From assembly GCF_001854325.1 (NCBI RefSeq), contig NZ_CP017754.1:3410001-3474000 (forward strand): a stretch of DNA of 64,000 bases. Reading direction: 5' to 3'. Positions 24,935 to 37,633 of the stretch are shown piece by piece. Both the position numbers and the translations under genes were made by a program. The stretch's first letter is position 1. Each line of letters begins with the position of its first letter. The notes beneath the pieces are model-generated. The model was not told the DNA's origin. It saw only the letters and a list, made by a program, of their open reading frames with translations, and did not search any database. The DNA is from Cupriavidus malaysiensis. GTDB taxonomy: Bacteria; Pseudomonadota; Gammaproteobacteria; Burkholderiales; Burkholderiaceae.

Positions 24935-25984
24935 TCAGGCGACCAGGTCCAGCGCCTTGAGCTGGCGCAGCGCTGCGCGGTACTGCGGCTGGCGGTGCAG
25001 CTTGTTCCAGTCGAGCGGCCTGCGGCGCGCAAACAGCTTGCGGATGCGTCGCTGCGATGCCTTGCCGATGGTCACATCCAGCTCGTCGAGCAGCTGGTCG
25101 GCACGCTCCGGATGGTTGCAGATCAGCACCATATCGCAGCCGGCGCCGAGCGCCGCGCGGGCCGCCTCGGTCACGCTGCCGGCCACGCTGGCTCCTTCCA
25201 TGCTCAGGTCATCGCTGAAGATCACCCCCTCGAAACCGAGCTGGCTGCGCAAGATGTCCTGCAGCCAGATGCGCGAGAAGCCCGCCGGCTGCGCGTCCAC
25301 CTGCGGGTAGATCACATGGGCCGGCATCACCGAGGCCAGCGACAGCCCCATCCAGTCGTAGGGCCGTGCGTCCTGCGCCAGGATCTCTTCGAGCGGGCGC
25401 TCGTCGATCGGCACCGCCACGTGGGAATCCGCAGCAACATAGCCGTGCCCCGGGAAGTGCTTGCCGCAGTTGGCCATGCCGGCCAGAAGCAGGCCGTGGG
25501 CCAGGTGGTTGGCCAGCATGGTGACCACGCGCGGATCGGCGTGGAAGGCGCGGTCGCCGATCACCGCGCTGCGGCCATAGTCGAGGTCGAGCACCGGCGT
25601 GAAGCTCAGGTCGATGTCGCAGGCCCGCAATTCGCTGGCCAGCACATAGCCGCAGTCGACCGCCGCCTTGGTCGCGGCCAGCACATCGCGATCCCACAAC
25701 TCGCCGAGGCGGGACATCGCCGGCAGGTGCGTGAAGCCATCGGTCTTGCAGCGCTGCACCCGCCCGCCTTCGTGGTCGATGCAGATCAGCACGTCGTCGC
25801 GCACCGCGCGGATGGCGCGCGTCAGGGCCAGCAACTGCGCGCGCGACTCGAAATTGCGCGCGAACAGGATCACGCCACCGGTCAACGGATGCGCGATGCG
25901 GCGCGCATCCTCGGCGTCGAGTTGCTTGCCGACGATGTCGAGCACCACGGGGCCCGGCCGCTTGCCGGAGATCAGTTGAGTCAT
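24935..25984 (-). CDS. nagZ: Beta-N-acetylhexosaminidase
   Basis: A 349-residue cytoplasmic GH3 enzyme that removes N-acetylglucosamine from recycled muropeptides. The conserved [18 protein letters not shown] and DLSMEGASV (Asp nucleophile in FSDDLSM) are present. The catalytic His-Asp loop lies near [14 protein letters not shown]. It overlaps acpS by 4 bases (ATGA), the last gene of the rnc-era-recO-pdxJ-acpS-nagZ row. Confidence 0.94.
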   Translation of the reverse strand: MTQLISGKRPGPVVLDIVGKQLDAEDARRIAHPLTGGVILFARNFESRAQLLALTRAIRAVRDDVLICIDHEGGRVQRCKTDGFTHLPAMSRLGELWDRDVLAATKAAVDCGYVLASELRACDIDLSFTPVLDLDYGRSAVIGDRAFHADPRVVTMLANHLAHGLLLAGMANCGKHFPGHGYVAADSHVAVPIDERPLEEILAQDARPYDWMGLSLASVMPAHVIYPQVDAQPAGFSRIWLQDILRSQLGFEGVIFSDDLSMEGASVAGSVTEAARAALGAGCDMVLICNHPERADQLLDELDVTIGKASQRRIRKLFARRRPLDWNKLHRQPQYRAALRQLKALDLVA

Positions 25985-26418
25985 GGAGTATCTTGTTCCG
26001 GTTCGGTAGCACGCGCGGCGCCGGCCGCCACGCGCTCGGCGATCGCGAAGGCGACCGCATAGTCTTGTTCATCGCTGACGCTGACGCGCACCGCCAGGCC
26101 GCGCGCGCGCATCCATTCGGCCAGTTCGCCGCTGCACTGGGCGACGGGCTCGCCCGAGGGCAGGTTCAGCAGCTCCATCGCGCGCCAGGTCATGGGCCAG
26201 CGCATGCCCAGCCCGATGGCCTTGGAAAAGGCCTCCTTGGCGGCAAAACGGGTGGCCAGGAAGGCCAGCCCCCGCTTCTCGGAGCGGGCCAGGCGGGCAT
26301 GGTACTTCTCCAGTTCGCGCGGGCCCAGGACCTTCTGTGCGAAGCGTCCGCCGGTGCGCGCCATCACGCCACGCACGCGCTCGATCTGGATGATGTCGGT
26401 ACCCAGTCCGTAGATCAC
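25981..26418 (-). CDS. acpS: Holo-[acyl-carrier-protein] synthase
   Basis: A 145-residue phosphopantetheinyl transferase that charges apo-ACP from Co[15 protein letters not shown] (Asp8, metal site) and [13 protein letters not shown] (Glu, Lys) are the two signatures. It overlaps both neighbours by 4 bases, so translation is coupled. Its substrate AcpP is coded further on in the same window. Confidence 0.95.
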   Translation of the reverse strand: MIYGLGTDIIQIERVRGVMARTGGRFAQKVLGPRELEKYHARLARSEKRGLAFLATRFAAKEAFSKAIGLGMRWPMTWRAMELLNLPSGEPVAQCSGELAEWMRARGLAVRVSVSDEQDYAVAFAIAERVAAGAARATEPEQDTP

Positions 26419-27203
26419 GCCGGCGCGCTCCCGCCCGGCCCCGGATAGCGCGTGCCGAGGCGCGCCGCGACCATGATCGCCTTCATCTCGCGCACCGCGT
26501 TCTGCCAGCCGGCGAAGACAGCATGCGCGACGATGGCGTGGCCGATGTTCAGTTCGGTGATGCCCGGCAGCGCCGCGATCGGCTGCACATTGGTGTAGTG
26601 CAGGCCATGGCCGGCGTTGACCACCAGGCCGTGGCGCAGGCCGGTCTCGACGCCATCGGCAACGCGACGGAACTCGATCGCCTGTTCATCTGGCGTGTGC
26701 GCATCGGCATAGCGGCCGGTGTGCAGCTCGATCACCGGCGCGCCGCAGGCGGCGGCGGCTTCGATCTGCTCCGCCTGTGCGTCGATGAACAGCGAGACGC
26801 GGATGCCCGCGCCGGCAAGCTGGCGGCAGGCGGCCTTGACCTGCTCGAAGCGGCCCGCCACATCGAGCCCGCCCTCGGTGGTGACTTCCTCGCGGCGCTC
26901 CGGCACCAGGCAGACATCCTGGGGACGGATCTCGCAGGCGATGTCGAGCATCTCCGGGGTGATCGCGCATTCGAGATTCATGCGGGTGGCCAACTGCGGA
27001 CGCAGCGCGCGCACATCGGCATCGCGGATATGGCGGCGGTCCTCGCGCAGGTGCAGCGTGATCAGGTCGGCGCCGGCCTCCTCGGCCTGCAGCGCGGCCT
27101 GGATCGGATCCGGATAGACCGTGCCGCGCGCATTGCGCAGCGTGGCGACGTGGTCGATGTTGACGCCGAGATCGATGACACCGGGATGGGCGTGGAAGAT
27201 CAT
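26415..27203 (-). CDS. pdxJ: Pyridoxine 5'-phosphate synthase
   Basis: A 262-residue TIM-barrel enzyme joining 1-deoxyxylulose 5-phosphate with 3-amino-2-oxopropyl phosphate to make pyridoxine phosphate. [28 protein letters not shown] and [11 protein letters not shown] carry the active-site residues. The first eight residues precede the usual start, a small extension. It is coupled to acpS as in E. coli. Confidence 0.95.
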   Translation of the reverse strand: MIFHAHPGVIDLGVNIDHVATLRNARGTVYPDPIQAALQAEEAGADLITLHLREDRRHIRDADVRALRPQLATRMNLECAITPEMLDIACEIRPQDVCLVPERREEVTTEGGLDVAGRFEQVKAACRQLAGAGIRVSLFIDAQAEQIEAAAACGAPVIELHTGRYADAHTPDEQAIEFRRVADGVETGLRHGLVVNAGHGLHYTNVQPIAALPGITELNIGHAIVAHAVFAGWQNAVREMKAIMVAARLGTRYPGPGGSAPA

Positions 27204-27223
27204 GCGAGTCTTTTGGTAAGGTC

Positions 27224-28117
27224 TCAGAGATAGTGCAGGTCGATCAGGATCTGGCGCGTCCTGAGCGGTTCGCCCTGCAGGTAATAGTGCAGCAGGAAAC
27301 GCATCAGCGCGCGGCTCTGCGCCGCCGTCTGCGCCCTGCCATAGTCATCCTGGGCCATGTCGAGCAGGGACTGGCCGCCGATCACCGGCCATGACGACGG
27401 ATCGCTCGCGTGCGCCGGCCGCACGCCTCGCTCCGGATGGTAGACATAGTCCACCTCGGGCCGCACCCGCTCGCCGGTGCTGGTACAACGGTCGAAGGCC
27501 ACGGCAAAGCCGGTTTCCTGCAGCAACGTGCGCTCGAAGCTGCGCAAAACCAGGCCAGCGGGCTCACCGTGGCCGAGCCGCGTCAAGGTGGCCATGTAGT
27601 GGCGGAACAGCGCCGCGTGGCCATCTTCGCGCGGGCAGAAGCGCAGCAGCAGTTCGTTCAGGTAGAAGCCGGACAGCAGCGCGTCGGCGGCAAGCGGCAG
27701 CATGCCGCCCACCCACTCCGCCTTGGTCAGGGTCTTGACCTCGCCCCTTCCGCTCCAGGACAGCGCGATCGGCTGGAAATGCTGCAGCACAGGACGCAGT
27801 GCGGAATGCGCGCGCTTGGCGCCCTTGGCCACCAGGGCCATGCGGCCATGGTCCCGCGTGAACACGTCGAGGATCAGGCTGGTCTCGCGGTAGGGCCACG
27901 AATGCAGCACGAAGCCCGGCTGGTTGTTGACGCGCACCTCGCTGCGCGCCGGCATGATGCGCAGGGCGCGGTCCATCATCGCGCGCTGCTCGGCGACGCT
28001 CGCGCCGCGCACGTCCTGGACGCCCAGGACCTCCGCCGCATCCTCGGCCACCGGATCGCCGCGGCGGCCGCCGCGCGGGCCCTGCCCGCCGCCCGCCAGC
28101 TCGGGCATCTTGCTCAC
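27224..28117 (-). CDS. recO: DNA repair protein RecO
   Basis: A 297-residue recombination mediator that loads RecA with RecR. The OB domain is at about residues 65-140 ([20 protein letters not shown], then [20 protein letters not shown]), followed by the helical domain. The zinc-finger cysteines of many RecO proteins are mostly missing, as usual in proteobacteria. The first 55 residues are an unconserved, charged stretch, so translation may start later, for example near the Met-Met at residues 47-48. Confidence 0.9.
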   Translation of the reverse strand: MSKMPELAGGGQGPRGGRRGDPVAEDAAEVLGVQDVRGASVAEQRAMMDRALRIMPARSEVRVNNQPGFVLHSWPYRETSLILDVFTRDHGRMALVAKGAKRAHSALRPVLQHFQPIALSWSGRGEVKTLTKAEWVGGMLPLAADALLSGFYLNELLLRFCPREDGHAALFRHYMATLTRLGHGEPAGLVLRSFERTLLQETGFAVAFDRCTSTGERVRPEVDYVYHPERGVRPAHASDPSSWPVIGGQSLLDMAQDDYGRAQTAAQSRALMRFLLHYYLQGEPLRTRQILIDLHYL

Positions 28118-28129
28118 CCGGTCACCCGC

Positions 28130-29065
28130 TCATTCGTAGCCGTAGGCGCGCAGCCCGGCCTCGTTGTCGGCCCAGCCGCCCTTGACCTTGATCCACAGCT
28201 CCAGGTAGACCTTGCCATCGAACAGCTTTTCCATGTCGAGGCGGGCCTCGGTGGAGATCTGCTTGAGCTTGCTGCCCTTGTTGCCGATGATCATGGCCTT
28301 GTGCGCGTCGCGCTCGACCAGGATGGTGGCGAAGACGCGGCGCAGGCGCCCTTCCGTCTCGAACTTGTCGATGATGACGGTGCTGGTATAGGGCAGCTCG
28401 TCGCCGGTCCAGCGGAAGACCTTCTCGCGGATGATCTCCGAGGCAAGGAAGCGCTCGCTGCGGTCAGTGAGCGCATCGGCGCCGTACATCGGCTCGCCCT
28501 CGGGCAGATAAGGCCGGATGATGGCGAACAGGCGCTGGATATGGTCGCGCGTCTTGGCCGACATCGGCACCACTTCGCGGAAGGGGAAGACCTGCCCCAT
28601 CTTTTCCAGGAAGGGCATGACCACCGCCGCGCGCTCGGCACCGATGCGGTCGAGCTTGTTGACGATGAGCAGCACCGGCACGTTTTTCGGCAGCAGCGCC
28701 AGCACCTTCTCGTCGTCCGGGCCATACTGCCCGGCCTCGACCACGAACAGGACCAGGTCGACCGTCGACAGCGTCGACGTGACGGCGCGGTTCAGCGAGC
28801 GGTTGAGCGCGCTGGCATGCCGTGTCTGGAAACCGGGCGTGTCGACGAAGACGTACTGCGCGTCCTCGCTGGTCTGGATGCCGACGATGCGATGGCGGGT
28901 GGTCTGCGCCTTGCGCGAGGTGATGCTGATCTTCTGGCCGACCAGCGCGTTCATCAGCGTGGACTTGCCAACGTTGGGGCGGCCGACGATGGCCACGGTA
29001 CCGCAGCGGAAGCCGGCGGGAGGGGTGTCCGCGGCATCCTGCCGCGGCGCTTGGGATTCGGTCAT
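28130..29065 (-). CDS. era: GTPase Era
   Basis: A 311-residue GTPase that binds the 3' end of 16S rRNA during 30S assembly. G1 GRPNVGKS, G3 DTPGF, G4 NKLD and the C-terminal KH domain ([20 protein letters not shown]) are all present. An ATGA overlap joins it to rnc. Confidence 0.95.
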   Translation of the reverse strand: MTESQAPRQDAADTPPAGFRCGTVAIVGRPNVGKSTLMNALVGQKISITSRKAQTTRHRIVGIQTSEDAQYVFVDTPGFQTRHASALNRSLNRAVTSTLSTVDLVLFVVEAGQYGPDDEKVLALLPKNVPVLLIVNKLDRIGAERAAVVMPFLEKMGQVFPFREVVPMSAKTRDHIQRLFAIIRPYLPEGEPMYGADALTDRSERFLASEIIREKVFRWTGDELPYTSTVIIDKFETEGRLRRVFATILVERDAHKAMIIGNKGSKLKQISTEARLDMEKLFDGKVYLELWIKVKGGWADNEAGLRAYGYE

Positions 29066-29832
29066 TCCTTCAACCTGAGAGACAACTGAGGATCGGGCGG
29101 CGCCGGCTGCTTGCGGGTCTTGCCGGTACGCTCGGCGCGGCTGCGCTTGAGCAGCTGGGGCACCAGCTTCTGGACCTCTTCGAGGGCCAGCTTGGCCGCC
29201 GCCTGCTCCGCCGCGCGGCGCGACGCGCCCGTGCCGAACACACGCACCTCCAGTTTAGGCACCGTGCATTCGACTTCAAACTGTTGATTGTGCGCCGCAC
29301 CATGCGTGGCGATCACGCTGTATTGCGGCAGGGCGATCTTGTGGCCTTGCAGGTACTCCTGCAGCAGGGTCTTGGCGTCCTTGCCCAGCGTGCGCGGATC
29401 GACCTGTTCCAGGATGGGGATGTACAACTTGCGGATCAGGGCCCGCGCGGCGTCGAAACCGGCATCGAGGAAAACTGCGCCGACGATAGCCTCCAGCGCA
29501 TCGGCCAGGATCGAGGGACGGCGGAAACCGCCGCTCTTCAGTTCGCCCTCCCCCAGGCGCAGCACGTCGGAAAGCTGCAGCATCTGCGCGATCTCGTACA
29601 GCGCCTGCTGCTTGACGAGGTTGGCGCGCACGCGCGACAGGTCGCCTTCGTCGAGCTTGCCGAACATGCCGTAGAGCATGTCGGCCACGGCGCAGTTCAG
29701 CACCGAGTCGCCGAGAAACTCCAGGCGCTCGTTGTGCTGGGCGCTGTGGCTGCGGTGCGTCAGCGCCTGTTGCAGCAATTCGGGCTTGCTGAATCGGTAG
29801 CCGAGTCGTTGCTGCAAGGCGTCGAGGTTCAT
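29062..29832 (-). CDS. rnc: Ribonuclease III
   Basis: A 256-residue double-strand RNA endonuclease for rRNA and mRNA processing. The signature [13 protein letters not shown] holds the catalytic Glu and Asp; a dsRNA-binding domain fills residues about 155-225. The last 30 residues are a basic tail, longer than in E. coli Rnc (226 residues). Confidence 0.95.
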   Translation of the reverse strand: MNLDALQQRLGYRFSKPELLQQALTHRSHSAQHNERLEFLGDSVLNCAVADMLYGMFGKLDEGDLSRVRANLVKQQALYEIAQMLQLSDVLRLGEGELKSGGFRRPSILADALEAIVGAVFLDAGFDAARALIRKLYIPILEQVDPRTLGKDAKTLLQEYLQGHKIALPQYSVIATHGAAHNQQFEVECTVPKLEVRVFGTGASRRAAEQAAAKLALEEVQKLVPQLLKRSRAERTGKTRKQPAPPDPQLSLRLKE

Positions 29833-29833
29833 G

Positions 29834-30229
29834 TCAGTACTGCGTTCCCGAATAGGTAATCAAAAAACTGAGCGGGCCATAGATCGGGACCTCGCTGCGG
29901 TAGGAGAAACTGACCGCCCCTATGCCTCCGCCCTCGCTTTCCTGGATGTCCAGGTCGTCGCCGCGCAGGGCCGTGATGCGGTCGATCTGGGCCTGCTTGT
30001 CAAAATAGCCCGCCACCTCCTGCTTGCCGGAAGCCTGCTGGCGGGCATAGGCTACCGCACGCTTGACCGAGAAGTACTCCAGCAGGCTCGGGATCGTCTT
30101 GATCACCGGAATCACCACGCCCACCGCCACCAGGACCACCACCAGCAGGGTTCCCAGCGAGAATCCTCGCATCCGGGTCGGCCGGAGCCGCCCTCCACCG
30201 ACTGCTCCGCTCCGCCCCGTCTGACCCAT
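29834..30229 (-). CDS. DUF4845-family membrane protein
   Basis: A 131-residue protein with one N-terminal membrane helix ([20 protein letters not shown]) and a periplasmic, pilin-like rest ([18 protein letters not shown]). It is always found between lepB and rnc in betaproteobacteria, but its role is not known. It resembles type IV pilin-like proteins in layout and could be a LepB-linked envelope protein. The stop lies 1 base before the rnc start. Confidence 0.8.
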   Translation of the reverse strand: MGQTGRSGAVGGGRLRPTRMRGFSLGTLLVVVLVAVGVVIPVIKTIPSLLEYFSVKRAVAYARQQASGKQEVAGYFDKQAQIDRITALRGDDLDIQESEGGGIGAVSFSYRSEVPIYGPLSFLITYSGTQY

Positions 30230-30291
30230 TCTGCGCCTATCCTAGCTTGTTATGGTGAGGTGATACGCTGGCTCCACACGGCTGCCCCGGC

Positions 30292-31188
30292 CTACTTGAA
30301 GGAACCGATGCGGCCGAAATTGCCAAGGTTCATCCAGATCAGGAAGGCCTTGCCGACGATGTTCCGGTCCGGCACGAAGCCCCAGTAACGGGAATCCAGG
30401 CTGTTGTCGCGATTGTCGCCCATGACGAAATAGTGACCCGGCGGCACCTTGCAGGTCAGCCCCTGCTGATTGTAAGTGCAGTTCTCGTGGAAGGGAAAAT
30501 CCGGGTCCGCCCCCGAGACATAAGCCGGCCGGTCCGGGTCGTTGAGGATTCCGTGGTCGGGCCCCGCGGGCAGCTTCTCGCGGAAATGCTTCGAATAAGC
30601 CAGGCGCTCCTCGTCCAGGTAGTCGGGCAGCGGCGCGTACTCCGCCGGCTTGCCGTTGATGGTAAGGCGCTTGTCCTGGTAGCTGACCACGTCGCCGGGC
30701 ACGCCGATCACACGCTTGATGTAGTCGAGGGACTCGTCCTTCGGGTAGCGGAACACCATCACGTCGCCGCGCTGCGGTTCGCCGATATCGAGGACCTTCT
30801 TGTTGATCACCGGCAGCCGGATACCGTAATCATACTTGTTGACCAGGATGAAATCGCCGATCAGCAAGGTGGGGATCATCGAGCCGGAAGGGATCTTGAA
30901 CGGCTCGACCACGAAGGAGCGCAGGACGAATACCGCCAGGATGACCGGGAAGAAGCTGGCCGAATACTCCAGCCACCAGGGCTGGCGCAGCTTCTCCTCG
31001 GCCAGGCGGCTGCGCGAATGGTCCAGGTCGGACTGGCCGTAGCGCTGCAGCTCTGCCTGGCGCGCATCGAACTCGGCCAGCGCCGACTGCGCGGCCAGGC
31101 GCCGCTGCTTTTCGAAGACGAGCTTGTCGGCGACCCACGCGATGCCCGTGACCACCACCAGCACAAAAAGAATCAGTGCAAAGTTCAT
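30292..31188 (-). CDS. lepB: Signal peptidase I
   Basis: A 298-residue inner-membrane serine protease that removes signal peptides from exported proteins. An N-terminal helix (LILFVLVVVTGIAWV) and a second helix (FFPVILAVFVLRSFVV) precede the catalytic Ser103 in IPSGSMIPTL; the catalytic Lys158 is in YIKRVIGVPGD; the GDNRDNSLDSRYWGFV box is complete. It lies next to lepA, as in E. coli. Confidence 0.95.
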   Translation of the reverse strand: MNFALILFVLVVVTGIAWVADKLVFEKQRRLAAQSALAEFDARQAELQRYGQSDLDHSRSRLAEEKLRQPWWLEYSASFFPVILAVFVLRSFVVEPFKIPSGSMIPTLLIGDFILVNKYDYGIRLPVINKKVLDIGEPQRGDVMVFRYPKDESLDYIKRVIGVPGDVVSYQDKRLTINGKPAEYAPLPDYLDEERLAYSKHFREKLPAGPDHGILNDPDRPAYVSGADPDFPFHENCTYNQQGLTCKVPPGHYFVMGDNRDNSLDSRYWGFVPDRNIVGKAFLIWMNLGNFGRIGSFK

Positions 31189-31282
31189 GACGGCTTGCTT
31201 GTTGACGATTATTGGTTAAGCCCGGCTGCTGCGCCGCCTGCATGCCGCGCGCACCGGTGCCCCCCTTCTCTTGCCGCTTCCC

Positions 31283-33076
<1,794 letters not shown>

Positions 33077-33290
33077 CTATATACAGGGAAAGCGCCGGCG
33101 CGAAGGGCCGGGCGACAAAGCTAGGGAACGACCCGGAATTGGCGCCCGCCCGGGCGCGTCCGCTCCCGGTCGCTGATATTCGGTGGCGCGCGCCATCCGC
33201 GGATGTCGACGCCAAAACGCGATTTTACCGGATTTCGGGGGCTTCCCGCATCGTGACATGGGGCCGCGCCGGCGCCCTGCCACAGGCGGG

Positions 33291-33563
33291 CTAGTGCGGC
33301 AGGTCGCGACAATGTGCGGCAAGCCACACCCGTACCGCAACGGCATCGAGAAAGTAGCGACAAAGTGCCTCGCCGCCGGCGCCCGGCGCCCCGCCCACCA
33401 GCAGCGGAACCCGCTCCCCTATGCGCGACTCGAGCATGGGATCCGCCTCGACATCGACTTCGTGCAGCGTGAAGTCGAATTCACGGCGCAGCGGCGCCAG
33501 CGCTGCCTTCATGTCGTCACACAGACGGCAGCGGTGCCTGCCATACAGCGTGAGCGCCGTCAT
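33291..33563 (-). CDS. Glutaredoxin-like (DUF836) protein
   Basis: A 90-residue thioredoxin-fold protein with the redox pair CRLC (Cys12, Cys15) after LTLYGRHR. This short family regularly follows mucD/degP and precedes lepA in betaproteobacteria. A role in thiol redox balance is likely, its partner unknown. The 17-base gap to mucD suggests one transcript. Confidence 0.8.
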   Translation of the reverse strand: MTALTLYGRHRCRLCDDMKAALAPLRREFDFTLHEVDVEADPMLESRIGERVPLLVGGAPGAGGEALCRYFLDAVAVRVWLAAHCRDLPH

Positions 33564-33579
33564 CGCCGCATGGCGCCGC

Positions 33580-35076
33580 TCAACGCGAAGCGTTGCTACC
33601 CGGGCGCAGGGTCAGCACCTGGGTGGCATCGCCACGGCGCACGAACAGCGCCGCCAGTCGGTTCTTGTCGAGCGCGCGCACCATGTCGTTGAATTGCCTG
33701 GCGCTGGTGACATCGGTATCGCCGAGGCGCAGGATGATGTCGCCCGGGCGGATGCCCGCACGCAAGGCCGGACCGTCGACCGTATCCACCTCCACACCCG
33801 ACTTGATCTTCAACTCCTTGAGCCGTGCTTCGTTCAGGTCATTGACGATCAGGCCCAGCGCGTTCGGCTTCGCCGCAGTCCCGCCGTCATCGCGCGGGCT
33901 GCTGCTCGCGCGCGCCTTGGGCTTGTTGTCCTGTTCCAGCTCGACCACGGTGATGGTGAGCTCGCGCGTGGCGCCCTTGCGCCAGACCTGCATCGGCACC
34001 CGGCTGCCCGGTTTGGTGTCGCCCACCATGCGCGGCAGGTCCGAGGCGCGCTCGATATCCCTGCCGTTGAACTTCAGGATGATGTCGCCCGGCTCCACGC
34101 CGGCGCGCTCGGCAGGGCCGCCCGGCTCCACGCTGCCCACCAGGGCGCCGCGCGCCCGTCCCAGGCCCAGCGAATCGGCGACTTCCTTGGTAACCTCACC
34201 GATCGCCACCGCGATGCGTCCGCGCGTCACCTTGCCGGTGGCCTTGAGCTGCTCGACCACGCGCATCGCTTCGTCGATCGGGATGGCGAAGGAAATACCC
34301 ATGTAGCCGCCACTGCGACTGTAGATCTGCGAGTTGATGCCGATCACCTCGCCGCGCAGGTTGATCAGCGGACCGCCCGAATTGCCCGGGTTGACCGCCA
34401 CGTCAGTCTGGATGAACGGCAGGTAGTCGCCGGTGTCGCGCCCCTTGGCGGACACGATGCCGGCCGTCACGCTGTTGTCGAGGCCGAACGGCGAGCCGAT
34501 CGCCAGCACCCATTCGCCGGCGCGGACCTTGTCGGAATCGCCCAGCGGCAGCTTGGGCAGGCCGGTCGCTTCGATCTTGATCAGTGCCACATCGGTACGC
34601 TTGTCCGAACCGATCAGCTTGGCCTTGAATTCACGCTTGTCGGGCAGCGTCACGTAGATGGTGTCGGCGTCGGCAACCACATGGGTGTTGGTCATCACGT
34701 AGCCGTCCTGGCTGATGATGAAACCCGAACCGACGCCGCGGTTCATCTCCTCGCCCTGGCCTTGACCCTGGCCTTGACCCTGGCCCTGCGGAGGCTGGCC
34801 GCGACGCGGCGCGGGCGCACCGGGCATCGGCACGCCGAAGAAGCGGCGGAAGAACTCCGCCATGTCGTCATCCTGGCTGCCGCCCTGGCGGACCCGCTCG
34901 GTGGTGCGGATATTGACCACGGCCGGGCTGGTCTTCTCCACCAGGTCGGTGAAGTCGGGCACACCGTAGCTGGGGGCCGCGGCCTGGGCATGGCCCAGTT
35001 CGGACACCATCGGCACGATGGCGAGGATGGCAGCCATCACCAGGGTGCGAGCCATGGCAGGCGATTTGGAAATCAT
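33580..35076 (-). CDS. mucD: Do-family periplasmic serine protease (MucD/DegP)
   Basis: A 498-residue periplasmic protease and chaperone for misfolded envelope proteins. A signal peptide (MARTLVMAAILAIVPMVSEL) is followed by a trypsin-like domain with the triad His132 (TNTHVV), Asp162 (DVALIKI) and Ser233 (GNSGGP), then two PDZ domains. A low-complexity Gly/Gln linker (GQGQGQGQGQGEE, residues about 100-113) sits in the protease's first loop. GGGAG precedes the ATG; a TTG two codons upstream is less likely. It follows rseB within the sigma-E regulon. Confidence 0.95.
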   Translation of the reverse strand: MISKSPAMARTLVMAAILAIVPMVSELGHAQAAAPSYGVPDFTDLVEKTSPAVVNIRTTERVRQGGSQDDDMAEFFRRFFGVPMPGAPAPRRGQPPQGQGQGQGQGQGEEMNRGVGSGFIISQDGYVMTNTHVVADADTIYVTLPDKREFKAKLIGSDKRTDVALIKIEATGLPKLPLGDSDKVRAGEWVLAIGSPFGLDNSVTAGIVSAKGRDTGDYLPFIQTDVAVNPGNSGGPLINLRGEVIGINSQIYSRSGGYMGISFAIPIDEAMRVVEQLKATGKVTRGRIAVAIGEVTKEVADSLGLGRARGALVGSVEPGGPAERAGVEPGDIILKFNGRDIERASDLPRMVGDTKPGSRVPMQVWRKGATRELTITVVELEQDNKPKARASSSPRDDGGTAAKPNALGLIVNDLNEARLKELKIKSGVEVDTVDGPALRAGIRPGDIILRLGDTDVTSARQFNDMVRALDKNRLAALFVRRGDATQVLTLRPGSNASR

Positions 35077-35207
35077 CGACAACTCCCGGGAACTCAGCTT
35101 GTAGCTGGCAAGGTCTGTCTATTTGAGACAACTGTGAGAACGCCGTGCGGCGATCGCAAGCAACCGGCGCCGCCCGCGGCGGCGCCCGGCTCGGGATGGC
35201 ACCTGGC

Positions 35208-36293
35208 TCAGTGCGTCACCTTGGGCGAATGGTACTCGACTGCTGCCGCGAACTGCTTCACCGTCGCGGCAGGTACTTCGCCGACCACCGTGATCCAGAA
35301 GTCAGCGATGCGGCGGACCACCACCTGGGTAGCGCCCAGCGAAGCCACGCCCTCGCGCCTGGCGCGCTGCTCCGAAACCGGCTCGATGAATACCGACAGG
35401 CCGGTCAGGCCATCGCTGTACACGACCTGCTGCACCTCGAAGGTCTGATTGCGGCCATCGCCCTGCTGGCCACGCAGTTCACCGAGCGGCCGACGCACTT
35501 CGCGGATCTTCTGGAAGCCTTTGACCGGCACATTGATCGACCAGCCTTCGTCGGCGATATTGGCCGGCTGGTAGGTGACCTCGTAGTGGTTCCAGCCGCT
35601 GGATCCGCGGATCGCCGACAGGATGCGCTGCTTCTCCGATGGCACGCCGATCTGGACCTGCGAGAAGGCGACCTGCTCGAGCACCTTGCCGTTCTCGTCC
35701 AGGGTCTGTGCACGCACCAGCAGGCCCGAATTCTTCTCGGCCCACAGGCGGACCGCATAGCGGGCGCCGTCGTGCGGTTGCAAGGCGAAGACCGCGCACT
35801 CAAGACCGGCAAGGCGCTCGTCCGGCAGCTTGCGCATGTCGTAGAGATCGAGCACGTCGGTCTTGTTGGTGGCGAGCAGGGCCGGGAAGCGGTCCTTGGC
35901 CTGCTGCTTCTCCACTACCACCAGCTTGGCCTCCGGAATCAGGCTGTGCACGACATCGTTCTCGCGCAGGACTTCGCGCGGCTTGCCGTCGAGCGTTTCG
36001 AGACGCTCGTATTCGTTCTGCGCCGCGTCGCTGTAATGCTGGATGCGCGAGGCATGCATGACGCTGCCGCGCTGGTAGATCAGGGTGCCGTTGTAGTTCT
36101 CACGCTGCGCCGCGCGGTGAATCTTGTTCAGCCAGGCCGTCGCGTCGCGGCGCGCCAGCGCGGTGTCCGCCGGCTGGGCGCTCGCCGCAGCCGCAGTCAG
36201 ACAGAAGGCCAGAAAAAAGGACCTGCGCAGGGCCCTTATTCTGTGTGCGCCCGCTACATAGGCGGGCGACCATCCCTTATGCATGTCCGGCAT
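35208..36293 (-). CDS. rseB: RseB/MucB, sensor and guard of the anti-sigma factor
   Basis: A 361-residue periplasmic protein with a signal peptide (RRSFFLAFCLTAAAASAQP). The LolA-like N-terminal domain (WLNKIHRAAQRENYNGTLIY) and the C-terminal domain are both present. RseB protects RseA from cutting until lipopolysaccharide or porin stress. Its ATG overlaps the rseA stop by one base (TAATG). Confidence 0.93.
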   Translation of the reverse strand: MPDMHKGWSPAYVAGAHRIRALRRSFFLAFCLTAAAASAQPADTALARRDATAWLNKIHRAAQRENYNGTLIYQRGSVMHASRIQHYSDAAQNEYERLETLDGKPREVLRENDVVHSLIPEAKLVVVEKQQAKDRFPALLATNKTDVLDLYDMRKLPDERLAGLECAVFALQPHDGARYAVRLWAEKNSGLLVRAQTLDENGKVLEQVAFSQVQIGVPSEKQRILSAIRGSSGWNHYEVTYQPANIADEGWSINVPVKGFQKIREVRRPLGELRGQQGDGRNQTFEVQQVVYSDGLTGLSVFIEPVSEQRARREGVASLGATQVVVRRIADFWITVVGEVPAATVKQFAAAVEYHSPKVTH

Positions 36294-36922
36294 TATTCCT
36301 GCGAATTGTCCTGAATGAAGTTGGCGCTGTTGGCAACCGCGCGCATGGTGGGCACGACCGCATCGGTCGCCACGGACACGCGATGAGCGCGCAGGTATTC
36401 GTCAAGGCGCGGATCCCGGATCATCTGCCCGCTGTCGGCCGCCACGGTGACGACCCCGCCGGCCTTGGCCGCAGGCTGGTCGGCCCGGGCCACCACCGCA
36501 TCCGGCGCACCCACGTCGCCCGCACCGCGCATCTGCGGCACGACCACCCAGCTGACCGCGGCGACGGCCGCGGCAATGGCGGTACCCGGTACCACGCGGC
36601 GCACCCACGACGGACGCAGCAGCAGGCGCTGGCGCGCCTGACCTGCCTGGGCGACCGCCGGCACGAGGACGTGCGGCTCGCTGTCCAGCCGCGCCGAGAA
36701 GCGGGCCAGGAAGGCATTGGTCGAATCGATATGCGCGAGGTCTTCCGAACGCAGCACGTCGCCGATCATCTGGAAGGTCGACCAGTCGGCCAGGCCTTGG
36801 CCGCTGCGCGCGAATTCCAGCGCGGCGCTGGCCTCGTGCGGTGCCAGCTCGCCATCCATCAGCGCGGAAACCTGCTCCGCCGCATCCATTACATGAACCG
36901 ACTGCTTATGAGCCTGACCCAT
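36293..36922 (-). CDS. rseA: Anti-sigma-E factor RseA/MucA
   Basis: A 209-residue single-span membrane protein. The cytoplasmic N-terminal domain (VSALMDGELAPHEASAALEF) holds the sigma factor, a helix near VVPGTAIAAAVAAVSWVVVP crosses the membrane, and the periplasmic end is cut by DegS/RseP under stress. The ATG at 36922 with a GGGGTGGGAA site is preferred over a TTG at 36934. Confidence 0.92.
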   Translation of the reverse strand: MGQAHKQSVHVMDAAEQVSALMDGELAPHEASAALEFARSGQGLADWSTFQMIGDVLRSEDLAHIDSTNAFLARFSARLDSEPHVLVPAVAQAGQARQRLLLRPSWVRRVVPGTAIAAAVAAVSWVVVPQMRGAGDVGAPDAVVARADQPAAKAGGVVTVAADSGQMIRDPRLDEYLRAHRVSVATDAVVPTMRAVANSANFIQDNSQE

Positions 36923-37033
36923 TTCCCACCCCAAGACATTCCATTGAACACCGATAATCCCGTGACTGCTTGTCGCTTATCGATGCAGGAATTGACTGCA
37001 ACGCTGGCCGCACGACATTTCTTTACAACGCTT

Positions 37034-37633
37034 CTACCACCGCTTGCCTTCTGCCGTTCCAAGTAGCGGACGCAGCTTCTCGGCGATCGCCTCGCGCGCC
37101 CGGAAGATGCGCGAGCGCACCGTACCGATCGGGCAGCCCATCGCCTCCGCGATCTCCTCATAACTGAGGCCTTCGATCTCGCGCAGTGTGATGGCTGTGC
37201 GCAACTCTTCCGGCAGTGCTTCCATCGCCCGGTTCACCGTCTCGGCAACCTGGCGCGTGTGGAGCATCGACTCCGGCGTATTGATATCCCTTAGTTGCTC
37301 GCCGTCCGCAAAAGTTTCAGCCTCCTCGGCATCAATGTCCGTTGACGCTTCCGGCCGGCGGCCCTGGGTGGCCAGATAGTTCTTGGCCGTGTTGACGGCG
37401 ATCCGGTACAACCACGTGTAGAAGGCCGACTCGCCCCGGAACTGGGGCAAGGCACGGTATGCCTTGATAAAGGCATCCTGCGCCACATCCTCCACTTCAG
37501 CGGGGTCCCGGACCAGGCGCGAAATCAGGCGGATGATCTTGCGGTGATACTTGGTCACCAGCAACTCAAAGGCCCGCTTGTCGCCCTGCTGGACGCGTTC
37601 AACTAGGAGCTGATCGGCTTCGCGTTCGCTCAC
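37034..37633 (-). CDS. rpoE: RNA polymerase sigma factor RpoE (AlgU)
   Basis: A 199-residue ECF sigma factor for envelope stress. Region 2 (ELLVTKYHRKIIRLISRLV, DVAQDAFIKAYRAL, FYTWLYRIAVNTAKNYL) and region 4 (LREIEGLSYEEIAEAMGCPI, GTVRSRIFRAREAI) are complete. It starts with GTG after an AGGTG site. It heads the rpoE-rseA-rseB-mucD series; no rseC gene follows, which is usual in betaproteobacteria. Confidence 0.95.
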   Translation of the reverse strand: MSEREADQLLVERVQQGDKRAFELLVTKYHRKIIRLISRLVRDPAEVEDVAQDAFIKAYRALPQFRGESAFYTWLYRIAVNTAKNYLATQGRRPEASTDIDAEEAETFADGEQLRDINTPESMLHTRQVAETVNRAMEALPEELRTAITLREIEGLSYEEIAEAMGCPIGTVRSRIFRAREAIAEKLRPLLGTAEGKRW